From NCBI GenBank assembly GCA_937888925.1, contig CALARM010001197.1, positions 1 through 12,581 of the forward strand: a DNA stretch of 12,581 bases, given 5' to 3'. Below the pieces are notes generated by a model that had not been told where the DNA came from, ran no database searches, and saw nothing but the letters and a program-made list of their open reading frames with translations. A program made the translations under genes and the position numbers. Origin of the DNA: an uncultured Synergistia bacterium. Lineage in GTDB: Bacteria; Eremiobacterota; SpSt-956; JAKJGF01. The number at the start of each line of letters is the position of its first letter. The first letter of the stretch is position 1. Shown here piece by piece: positions 1 through 5,611 of the stretch.

Positions 1-3
1 ATA

Positions 4-624
4 TTATTTTCTTCCGTAATCAGCCCTGATTTCACCCCACGCTTTTGTTTCCCATTTTAATATTTTATTGCAGTACTTATTTTCTGCGAGCCATTTTTCC
101 GCTCTGTCTACAAGGTCAAATAATTTATCGTTTTTTTGACTCCTTTCCATTCTGGTATTTGCCCGTTTATTTTTAACCCACCCTATGGCAGTAATACTGT
201 CACTGTAGACAGGTATGGTAATGTCAATCTTTTTCAAATAAGCAAGGCCGTGGACTATGGCAAGAAATTCTCCTATATTATTTGTTCCTCCTTCAAAAGG
301 CCCCTGTTTGAAGATAATATGGCCTGTTTCTGTATCTACCCCCCTGTATTCTACAATGCCATCATTTTCTGCCGCATCGACTGAAATACTTTTCATAACC
401 GGCTCACCAATTCTGAGTCTCTCCTGTTCCGATAGTTCACATACATGTTTTCCTATAAAATTTTTACTATCACTGTTAAAGGCCTCTTTTGCCAGTTCCA
501 TAGTGTCGAACGATTTATATTTTGCACCTGTAAAACCGAGAACAAAATCTTTACATTCATCCCATGAGGTAAAGATTCCTGTTTTTTTGCCTTTCCATAT
601 TACATAAAACTTCTTTTTTACCAT
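4..624 (-). CDS. rnhA: Ribonuclease HI with N-terminal viroplasmin-like domain
   Basis: This enzyme cleaves the RNA strand of RNA:DNA hybrids in the cytoplasm (primer and R-loop removal). The 206-residue protein has two parts. Residues 1-50 match the caulimovirus viroplasmin / RNase H1 hybrid-binding domain (FYVIWKGKKTGIFTSWDEC; conserved aromatic and basic residues). Residues 79-206 are the RNase H fold. The four metal-binding acids are visible as D83 (SVDAA), E119 (NIGEF), D142 (YSDS) and D202 (ADYGRK). Their spacing (36, 23 and 60 residues) nearly equals that of Bacillus halodurans RNase H1, and the C-terminal WGEIRADYGRK ending is the signature of that subgroup. The ATG at 622-624 has an AGGAG at 635-639 (minus strand), ten bases upstream. 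It lies 43 bases after the small coiled-coil ORF and was probably co-transcribed with it. Length is normal and the gene looks intact. Confidence 0.95.
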   Translation of the reverse strand: MVKKKFYVIWKGKKTGIFTSWDECKDFVLGFTGAKYKSFDTMELAKEAFNSDSKNFIGKHVCELSEQERLRIGEPVMKSISVDAAENDGIVEYRGVDTETGHIIFKQGPFEGGTNNIGEFLAIVHGLAYLKKIDITIPVYSDSITAIGWVKNKRANTRMERSQKNDKLFDLVDRAEKWLAENKYCNKILKWETKAWGEIRADYGRK

Positions 625-667
625 TTACTGACCGCTCCTGACAAGACGAAAACCGAAAGCAAAACCA

Positions 668-799
668 TCATAATGTCATATTGGATTCAATCCTGGCCAG
701 CCTTCTGTTTATCTCTTCAAACCTTTTATCACTGTACATTAATTTTTCACTTACTTCAATTTTAAGATCCTTTATTTCTTCCCTTATATCGTCAAAAAT
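668..799 (-). CDS. Small coiled-coil ORF lacking a canonical start (possible frameshift)
   Basis: An open frame of 43 codons reads IFDDIREEIKDLKIEVSEKL and continues to ...RIESNMTL before TGA at 668-670. Hydrophobic residues sit at heptad a/d spacing (I5, I9, L12, V16; then F27, I30, L34, I37, M41), so it is probably a short helical coiled coil. The composition (Glu, Lys and Arg rich, few rare residues) looks coding. No ATG, GTG or TTG opens this frame: a good GAAGGAG Shine-Dalgarno is at 804-810, but the only frame-matched codon near it is ATT at 797-799. A GTG at 802-804 is in another frame and would join this ORF if the T-run at 794-798 had one more T. An internal ATG at 737-739 would give only 23 residues. 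It may be a real gene with an ATT start, a frameshifted gene or a base-call error. It lies upstream of rnhA on the same strand. I do not recognise a family. Confidence 0.45.
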   Translation of the reverse strand: MFDDIREEIKDLKIEVSEKLMYSDKRFEEINRRLARIESNMTL

Positions 800-832
800 A
801 TCACTCCTTCATTTTTAACTTCTACGTAAAAT

Positions 833-838
833 ATTATA
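833..838 (-). promoter_or_regulatory. Probable -10 box for the small ORF and rnhA
   Basis: The minus strand reads a perfect TATAAT, preceded by GC, 23 bases upstream of the GAAGGAG Shine-Dalgarno of the coiled-coil ORF. No good TTGACA lies 16-18 bases further upstream, so the -35 is weak or absent. It sits just after the btuD gene ends, which suggests that rnhA has its own transcript separate from the B12 operon. Confidence 0.4.
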
Positions 839-847
839 GCAGAAAAG

Positions 848-877
848 AAGTTACCTGAATATATAGATAAGTAACTT
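848..877 (-). terminator. Possible weak terminator after btuD
   Basis: A perfect 7-bp inverted repeat (AAGTTAC at 848-854, GTAACTT at 871-877) with a 16-base loop overlaps the btuD stop codon. On the minus strand it is followed by a pyrimidine-rich CTTTTCT stretch. The stem is AT-rich and the loop long, so it would be a weak intrinsic terminator at best. Confidence 0.3.
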
Positions 878-1661
878 AAATAATCTTTGACAGAAGTGAT
901 ATCCTGGGGAATCTACGGGACAGTTCTTTATCGATATTAACATGTAAAGAAAATACATTATAAATATTCTCTTCCGTAATCACATCGGAGGGCGGGCCTG
1001 AAGCATAAACAGAACCTTTACTGAGTAATAAGAGTCTGTCACTGTACTGGCATGCCAGATTAAGATCATGGGCAACCATGATTACAGTAACATGTTCTTC
1101 TATGTTCAATAATTTAATAACATCCAGAATATCTATCTGATAATTTATATCAAGACTCGATGTAGGTTCATCCAGGATTAAGACAGAAGGTTTTTGCGCC
1201 AGGGCTTTTGCAATCATGACCCTCTGACGTTCTCCTCCTGAGAGTTCTGTTACAGGTCTTTCGGACAGGTTTAAAACACCTGTTTTTTCCATAGCAATAT
1301 TTATTATATTCTTATCGTCTTTGCTTTCATTCTGAAATGTACCGAGAAAAGGGAATCTTCCCATAGAAACTATTTCTCTTACAGTATAGGGAAAATTTAT
1401 AAAGGAATCCTGTAAAACAAAGGCGAGATGCTTTGCAAGTTCTGACTGGTTAAAAGTATCAAGTTTCTTACCCATAAACGAAACTGAACCTTCGGAAGGT
1501 TTCAAAAAACCTGACATGAGACGAAGTAATGTAGATTTACCCGTTCCGTTAGGACCTGTAATAGATAAAAATTCCCCTTCTGAAACCTGAAAGGTAAGTT
1601 GTTTTAGAAGCAAATCCTGTCTGTATCCGAAAGTCACATCTTTTATTTCAAATATATTCAT
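876..1661 (-). CDS. btuD: Vitamin B12 ABC importer, ATPase subunit BtuD
   Basis: This is the cytoplasmic ATPase of a type II ABC importer, powering transport through BtuC. The 261 residues carry the full nucleotide-binding set: Walker A GPNGTGKST at 36-44, Q-loop Q84, ABC signature LSGGE at 140-144, Walker B LILDEP at 161-166 and switch histidine H198. Length matches the FecE/BtuD/FhuC group (about 250-270). It is the last gene of btuF-btuC-btuD on the minus strand. The start at 1659-1661 has a GAGG eight bases upstream (1670-1673). The family also includes ferric-siderophore and haem importers; cobalamin is assigned because the operon leader is a cobalamin riboswitch. A 62-base gap holding GTGACGC-type repeats separates it from btuC, unlike the 3-base btuF-btuC gap. 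Confidence 0.93.
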   Translation of the reverse strand: MNIFEIKDVTFGYRQDLLLKQLTFQVSEGEFLSITGPNGTGKSTLLRLMSGFLKPSEGSVSFMGKKLDTFNQSELAKHLAFVLQDSFINFPYTVREIVSMGRFPFLGTFQNESKDDKNIINIAMEKTGVLNLSERPVTELSGGERQRVMIAKALAQKPSVLILDEPTSSLDINYQIDILDVIKLLNIEEHVTVIMVAHDLNLACQYSDRLLLLSKGSVYASGPPSDVITEENIYNVFSLHVNIDKELSRRFPRISLLSKII

Positions 1662-1680
1662 CTGTAAAACCTCATGGTTC

Positions 1681-1707
1681 GTAACGCGTGACAGGTGATC
1701 GTGACGC
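1681..1707. repeat. Heptanucleotide repeat cluster, GTGACGC type
   Basis: Read on the plus strand the units are GTAACGC (1681-1687), GTGACAG (1688-1694), a 6-base GTGATC (1695-1700) and GTGACGC (1701-1707). The cluster fills most of the btuC-btuD gap. It shares the unit with the array at 3864-3891 and is clearly more GC-rich than its surroundings. Function is unknown; such degenerate short tandem heptads are typical of dispersed intergenic repeats. Confidence 0.7.
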
Positions 1708-1723
1708 GAGAATTTCTACTATG

Positions 1724-2734
1724 TCAGAAAAAAGAAAACTTTCTTTTTCTTAAAAGATAACAGAAAAAAGGTGCTCCCAGTAAAGCAGTAATTATACCTA
1801 CAGGCAGTTCTACAGGAGACAGAATGGTTCTGGCAATAGTATCGGAAAAAACCAGAAGTATGGCGCCTGTTATAGCAGAAACAGGTATGAGAACACGATT
1901 ATCAGGGCCAAAAATCATCCTTACCATATGAGGAACAATAAGTCCTACAAAACCTATTATACCACTTACAGAAACAGCAGAAGCAGTAATCAGAGAAGCA
2001 GCACATATAAGGATTAATTTTGTTCTTTCCACATTCAGACCCAGATAATGGGCTGACTCATCCCCCAGGGTCATGACATTAAGACTTCTTGAATTGACCC
2101 AGACTATTACGCTCCCTGCTGCTAAATAAGGAAGGATCAATAAAATATGAGACCATTCTTTTTCTGCCAGGCTTCCCATCATCCAGAAAATTAATTTATG
2201 GAGATCTTCATTTGTTAAAAACATAATAAATGACACAAGAGCCCAGAAAAAAGAACCTACTATGACACCGGCAAGCAAAAAAGTATCTACAGGGACTTTC
2301 CCCCTTACAAGAGACAGTTGATATACGAGAAATACAGTAAACACTGCTCCCATAAAAGCACAGAGAGGCGTAGGAGAAATAAAAAACCTGTCCAGTTTAA
2401 AAAGAAACGAGCACCCGGCACCTACGGCAGCACCGGCTGACACGCCTACTATATATGGATCTGCCAGAGGATTTCGTAAAAATCCCTGAAAGGTTGCCCC
2501 GGCAATGGCAAGAGCTGCTCCTACAAGACAGGCAAGTAAAATCCTGGGAAGCCTTATGAGGAAAACTATATTCCAGTGTCCTTCCGAAAAATTCCTCTCT
2601 CTGCCGGAACATATTGACATAAACATATTGATTAATTCACAGATATCTATCTTTACCGAACCAAGGGATATTGAAACGATTATGAGTGTAAAGAGTATAA
2701 AAAGAAGGACAGAGATATACAAAAGTTTTTTCAT
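1724..2734 (-). CDS. btuC: Vitamin B12 ABC importer, permease BtuC (FecCD family)
   Basis: This is the inner-membrane channel subunit, expected to work as a homodimer with two BtuD subunits and to receive B12 from BtuF. It has 336 residues with about ten hydrophobic segments, starting with one at about 4-24. Family landmarks are present in order: RLPRILLACLVGAALAIAGA at 61-80, QGFLRNPLADPYIVGVSAGA at 83-102, the ATPase-contact loop LGDESAHYLGLNVERTK at 223-239, IIGFVGLIVPHMVR at 259-272 and ELPVGIITALLGAPFF at 309-324. Length is normal (320-350). The start lies 3 bases after the btuF stop, and its AAAGGAG is inside the end of btuF, which favours coupled translation. Sequence alone does not separate B12 from siderophore permeases; the riboswitch supports B12. 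Confidence 0.93.
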   Translation of the reverse strand: MKKLLYISVLLFILFTLIIVSISLGSVKIDICELINMFMSICSGRERNFSEGHWNIVFLIRLPRILLACLVGAALAIAGATFQGFLRNPLADPYIVGVSAGAAVGAGCSFLFKLDRFFISPTPLCAFMGAVFTVFLVYQLSLVRGKVPVDTFLLAGVIVGSFFWALVSFIMFLTNEDLHKLIFWMMGSLAEKEWSHILLILPYLAAGSVIVWVNSRSLNVMTLGDESAHYLGLNVERTKLILICAASLITASAVSVSGIIGFVGLIVPHMVRMIFGPDNRVLIPVSAITGAILLVFSDTIARTILSPVELPVGIITALLGAPFFCYLLRKRKFSFF

Positions 2735-2737
2735 TCT

Positions 2738-3610
2738 TCAAAATTTCTCTCCTTTAAGCCAGCGGGAGATCTGCCTTATTGCCATAATAATACGGGGAGT
2801 GGGGCGGACAAAAATATCAGGATCTATTTCATAAACATGTTTTTCTCTTATTGCTGATATTTGCTGCCACGCTGTTCTGGACATTACTCTATCTCTGGTT
2901 CCGGGCGTTGAAACTATAATAACGTGGGGATCTTTCTCTACTACCCATTCACTGCTTATCTGTATGTCATTTTTTTCCATATCACCTGCTATATTTATGC
3001 CTCCTGCAAGGGTTATAATATCATTTATAAAACTTTTAGCTCCTACTGTCATAAGAGGCTCAGGCCATATCTCCACAAAAACCCTTATTTTCTTACGGGG
3101 AATTTTTTTTCTCATGCCTTCTATCTCTTCTTTCAATGAATTAACAAGCTGATGGCTTACTCCTGTTTCACCTGTAGCTTTTCCCAGAAGAATTATGGAA
3201 TTAAAGATACCATCCATATCTGTTGAATCTAAAAATAAAACATTTGCTCCGAGAGAATCCGAGCAGGAGAGCAAATTATCAGAAAGGCCGTTATCTGCAA
3301 CAATTAAATCAGGGTAAAATTCCATAAGCTTTTCCATATTCAGATTTACATCTCCTACTTTCGGCTTTTTTAAAGCATCGGGAGGATAGTCGCAATGTCC
3401 TGCCACAGCCACCACTTTTTCAGAAAGACCTAGATAAAAGAGTAACTCTGTAATGCTCGGACTCAGAGAAACAATTCTCTGAGGCTGTGACTTAACAGTA
3501 ACTTTCCTGCCGGAACTGTCTGCTACTGTTACAGGAAACAGGTCTTTCCCCGACGATAATGTTATGGAACAAATAAATAATGTACATAGTATCAGTAAAA
3601 ATTTCTTCAT
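2738..3610 (-). CDS. btuF: Vitamin B12-binding periplasmic protein BtuF
   Basis: This substrate-binding protein captures cobalamin outside the inner membrane and delivers it to BtuCD. Counting from the upstream Met (3611-3613), residues 1-22 form a Sec signal (MKK, then a hydrophobic core, then TLSSG). No convincing lipobox is visible, since C15 is preceded by LFI, so a soluble periplasmic protein is likelier than a lipoprotein. The mature part is a helical-backbone binding fold: RIVSLSPSITELLFYLGL at 46-63, GHCDYPP at 72-78, PDLIVAD at 101-107, EIWPEPLMTVGAKSFINDII at 181-200, then AGG-N-AG. I chose the second of two adjacent ATGs (3608-3610): GAAAGG at 3617-3622 lies six bases from it and only three from the first. 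It is the first gene after the riboswitch and terminator. Haem or siderophore binding cannot be excluded from the protein alone. Confidence 0.92.
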   Translation of the reverse strand: MKKFLLILCTLFICSITLSSGKDLFPVTVADSSGRKVTVKSQPQRIVSLSPSITELLFYLGLSEKVVAVAGHCDYPPDALKKPKVGDVNLNMEKLMEFYPDLIVADNGLSDNLLSCSDSLGANVLFLDSTDMDGIFNSIILLGKATGETGVSHQLVNSLKEEIEGMRKKIPRKKIRVFVEIWPEPLMTVGAKSFINDIITLAGGINIAGDMEKNDIQISSEWVVEKDPHVIIVSTPGTRDRVMSRTAWQQISAIREKHVYEIDPDIFVRPTPRIIMAIRQISRWLKGEKF

Positions 3611-3636
3611 CATATACCTTTCTATAAGCTCTAAAT

Positions 3637-3667
3637 AAAAAACCCCGACTTCTGCGAGACGAGGTTT
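3637..3667 (-). terminator. Riboswitch-controlled intrinsic terminator
   Basis: On the minus strand a stem AACCTCG/CGGGGTT with an inner TCT/AGA extension is followed immediately by a T6 run and ATTT. It lies between the cobalamin aptamer and btuF, about 27 bases before the start codon. A competing small hairpin, GAGG-aaaa-CCTC (3661-3672), uses the 5' arm of the terminator and can serve as antiterminator. This arrangement means premature transcription termination when B12 is bound. Confidence 0.85.
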
Positions 3668-3699
3668 TCCTCATTTCCCTTTTCTCCGAAGGTAATCAA

Positions 3700-3845
3700 G
3701 AGTTTTTTACCGGCCAGGTTTCCTGACTCTCAGATCATAATGAGCCTGCGCCTTCCCATCTATAACGAAAGTGGCATATTGCAGGATCACTCCCTGATCA
3801 CAGTGGCGGGAACCGTGTCAGATTTAACTGAACTTCCCTGTACCG
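3700..3845 (-). ncRNA. Cobalamin (AdoCbl) riboswitch aptamer
   Basis: This leader RNA binds a cobalamin and should switch off the btuFCD operon when the vitamin is plentiful. On the minus strand the conserved elements appear in order: GGGAAGTT (3831-3838), AAATCTGACACGGTTCCCGC then CACTGTGA (about 3800-3825), a GATCA...TGATC stem (about 3785-3800), GCCACT followed by GGGAAGGC (about 3748-3775), and the B12 box AGTCAGGAAACCTGGCC (3712-3728). The box differs only slightly from the usual AGCCAGGAGACCTGCC. The aptamer is followed by a terminator, so control is probably transcriptional. I cannot tell from reading whether it prefers adenosyl- or methyl/aquo-cobalamin; the long P5-P6 region suggests the classical class. 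Confidence 0.95.
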
Positions 3846-3852
3846 ATAAAAC

Positions 3853-3881
3853 TTTATATAATCGTGACGCGTGACGCGTAA
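3853..3881 (-). promoter_or_regulatory. Candidate promoter of the btuFCD operon
   Basis: On the minus strand TTACGC (3876-3881) and TATAAA (3853-3858) are separated by exactly 17 bases, which would start transcription near 3846, just before the first conserved riboswitch bases. The -35 is a poor match. The -35 and the whole spacer fall inside the GTGACGC repeat array, so the repeats may have supplied or displaced promoter sequence. Confidence 0.45.
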
Positions 3882-3891
3882 TGCGTGACAC
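3864..3891. repeat. Tandem heptanucleotide array, GTGACGC x4
   Basis: Four contiguous 7-base units on the plus strand: GTGACGC (3864-3870), GTGACGC (3871-3877), GTAATGC (3878-3884) and GTGACAC (3885-3891), then a partial GCG. It lies directly upstream of the riboswitch. The unit is the same as that between btuC and btuD. It is too short, and has no spacers, to be a CRISPR. Confidence 0.85.
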
Positions 3892-3894
3892 GCG

Positions 3895-4054
3895 GACTGG
3901 TAATTTTATTCACCTCACTGTCTGGATAAACTTAATTAAGAGGAAAAACATCAGACCTCTATTTTTCCGGCCGGCTTTGCTTCGTGCAATTGCCCGATGG
4001 TAAGATAATCATAAAATTACTTCTTAAAACTCTGTTGGTAACATCCATGAGCTA
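3895..4054. other. Intergenic stretch between disordered-protein gene and B12 operon, with two hairpins
   Basis: About 160 bases downstream of the 4055-5254 gene. Two small hairpins are visible. One is AGAGG (3939-3943) / CCTCT (3956-3960), with an ATTTTT run on the plus-strand side. The other, at 3973-3994, pairs GGC/GCC and TTGC/GCAA around a TTCGT loop, next to the palindrome CCGGCCGG (3967-3974), and is a GC-rich patch in AT-rich DNA. Either could mark the end of the upstream minus-strand transcript, but neither is followed by a good T-run on that strand. No convincing gene is present. Confidence 0.4.
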
Positions 4055-5254
4055 TTATTCCTTCCCCATACCTTTTTCCTTGAGTTCATCTTCATTTCCT
4101 CCTCTGCCGAGGAACTCTTCGAGTTTTTTCTTTACTCCGTCTTCAACCTTCTGCCCGATTCTTTCATTATGATCCGGTATACCGTAAATCTTATCAGGTT
4201 GCAAAAGCTGCTGCATGTCCCTTCTGGCAACCTTTGATATTTCTCCTATATTTTCGTCATTAACCTGGTTAATACTGAATCCTGCTTCTTCTGCAGCTCT
4301 GTTTATATTTGTTATGCCTCTGAGATGAATTTCTTCCATCATCATTTGTATTTTTTGTTGTTCCTGCTGCGGGTCTGTATCATCAAGTTCATTGCCCTTT
4401 TTTTCACCTTTTATTTCTTCATTACCCTTCCCCTGATTAATCTGAGCATTCTCAGGTTTTGTAACCTTTGCCGGTTCACTTTCCTTTGTATTGTTTACCT
4501 TTTTATCATCTGTCCCCTTGCCTGCTTCTTTTGTTTTATCTGTTTCTTTAGATTTATCAGTTTCATGTAATTTATCTTTATCTCCTGCCCTATTCTGTTC
4601 CTTTAGAGATTTATCTTCTGCTCCGTCCTTTATATCCTTTGTTTTTTCCGTTCCTGCATGTTTATTCAAAGTTTCTTTTAAGGCATTTACCTTTTCATCC
4701 ATGTCATTGGCTTTTGACACATTTTTTCCCTGGAGGTTTTCCTTTATGGAAGACACATTACTGCTCAGTTCATTTATAAATCCTGTCTGGCCACCCTGTT
4801 TTATACCGTCTACTTTATTGGCCATATTTCCCGCTATTTCGGAGATCTTACCCTGTTGCCCCCCCTGCTGCACACCCTGAACCTGACGGACACCCTGTGC
4901 TCCTCCCATTGAAGCAGCACCGGCAGATTTCTGATTTTCTTCAGCCTTACCGCCCGGCTGCGTGACCTCATCTATAGATTTTTTCACATCATTAACCTTA
5001 TTATCTACATCACTGTCCTGAACATTCTGAACCTTATTCTCTGCCTGTGCATCCATAGATAAATCAGTCTTATCTTTTGTATCTATACCTGGAGTCTTTT
5101 CCTTTGCCTGTTCCTGACTTTTATCCCCTTTTTTATCAACATCCTGCTTATCTTCCGCTTTATCTTTTGTAATCTTTGTTGTATTTTGAGATACATTTAC
5201 ATTTGTAATATTGGATGAATAAAACCTGTAATCACTTGTTCTTTCAATCTGCAT
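4055..5254 (-). CDS. Hypothetical disordered, Lys/Asp/Glu/Gln-rich protein
   Basis: I do not recognise a family. The 399 residues contain no Cys and no Trp and are dominated by Lys, Asp, Glu, Gln, Asn and Gly, as expected of an intrinsically disordered chain. Residues 30-65 and 200-292 are charged low-complexity tracts; 225-245 holds ETDK/KETDK-type repeats. Residues 112-158 are Gly/Gln-rich. A degenerate motif of about 13 residues recurs four times: DVDNKVNDVKKSI (82-94), MANKVDGIKQGG (144-155), LSSNVSSIKENL (163-174) and DMDEKVNALKETL (184-196). The C-terminal about 105 residues (295-399) are less repetitive and mostly helical-looking, with LRGITNINRAAEEAGFSINQ and LLQPDKIYGIPDHNERIGQK as the most protein-like parts. 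No signal peptide or membrane segment is seen. A strong AAGGAGG (5264-5270) lies nine bases before the ATG, so it is expressed as a single-gene unit as far as can be seen. Sec-independent export or a scaffold role are only guesses. Confidence 0.8.
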   Translation of the reverse strand: MQIERTSDYRFYSSNITNVNVSQNTTKITKDKAEDKQDVDKKGDKSQEQAKEKTPGIDTKDKTDLSMDAQAENKVQNVQDSDVDNKVNDVKKSIDEVTQPGGKAEENQKSAGAASMGGAQGVRQVQGVQQGGQQGKISEIAGNMANKVDGIKQGGQTGFINELSSNVSSIKENLQGKNVSKANDMDEKVNALKETLNKHAGTEKTKDIKDGAEDKSLKEQNRAGDKDKLHETDKSKETDKTKEAGKGTDDKKVNNTKESEPAKVTKPENAQINQGKGNEEIKGEKKGNELDDTDPQQEQQKIQMMMEEIHLRGITNINRAAEEAGFSINQVNDENIGEISKVARRDMQQLLQPDKIYGIPDHNERIGQKVEDGVKKKLEEFLGRGGNEDELKEKGMGKE

Positions 5255-5373
5255 AGAGGTCTGCCTCCTTTAATGTTTTTTATTACCGGGTTGACCATAA
5301 TAGGAACACAAAAATCTTCATTTAAAGGAACTGAATAGCTGTTACTGACGGTAATATATAACGCGGGTTCCAT

Positions 5374-5398
5374 AAAATCTATAGTAAAAATCTATAGT
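5374..5398. repeat. Two 12-bp direct repeats, AAAATCTATAGT
   Basis: Identical copies at 5374-5385 and 5387-5398 are one base apart, each with a CTATAG palindromic core. A third TCTATAG is at 5545-5551. They lie in the 357-base region between the divergent 4055-5254 gene and asnB. On the minus strand each copy contains a TATAGA-like -10 hexamer, so they could be promoter elements of the disordered-protein gene or operator sites. Chance is possible in AT-rich DNA. Confidence 0.45.
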
Positions 5399-5558
5399 CA
5401 TCTCTATAATATATCACTTATATTTGTTAAAAGTAAAGAGATTGCATTTAAAAATGACAGGCGATTTTATATACAATGGAAAAAGAAATTTGTCGTAGAA
5501 TATTCAGGGTGAAAAGTGAAATCATCTGTCATAAAAAAATACTATCTATAGAGAATCT

Positions 5559-5587
5559 TTGCAAAGTGCTTCACTTTATATTATAAT
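5559..5587 (+). promoter_or_regulatory. Probable asnB operon promoter with operator-like dyad
   Basis: TTGCAA (5559-5564) and a perfect TATAAT (5582-5587) are spaced 17 bases apart, placing the start near 5594, with AAGGAG at 5599-5604. A perfect dyad AAAGTG-ctt-CACTTT (5563-5577) fills the spacer between the two boxes. TTCACTT occurs at 5570-5576 and again at 5591-5597, 21 bases apart, and in inverted form (AAGTGAA) at 5514-5520. Symmetric sites over a promoter spacer suggest repressor binding. The rest of the 5255-5611 gap shows no other supportable feature. Confidence 0.6.
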
Positions 5588-5611
5588 ATATTCACTTCAA
5601 GGAGATTAAAA

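Noticed and set aside
3551..3610. BtuF as a lipoprotein (Cys in the signal region)
   Set aside because: C15 is preceded by L-F-I, which does not fit a lipobox needing a small residue at -1; the Cys is within the hydrophobic core.
3864..3891. Possible CRISPR or minisatellite at the heptad repeats
   Set aside because: The unit is 7 bases, contiguous and without spacers; a short tandem repeat explains it.
3959..4048. A 29-residue minus-strand ORF starting MDVTNRVLRS
   Set aside because: No ribosome binding site and a composition that does not look coding; it only reads through the GC-rich hairpin patch.
4325..4880. Plus-strand Phe/Ser/Leu-rich ORFs opposite the disordered-protein gene
   Set aside because: They are antisense shadows of Lys/Glu/Asp-rich codons, with no ribosome binding sites.
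4055..5254. FliK-type hook-length protein
   Set aside because: The low-complexity first part is similar in style, but the conserved FliK C-terminal domain pattern is not visible and no flagellar genes are nearby.
5476..5586. A 36-codon plus-strand ORF starting MEKEICRRIF
   Set aside because: No Shine-Dalgarno, and it runs through the predicted asnB -35 and -10 boxes; probably chance.
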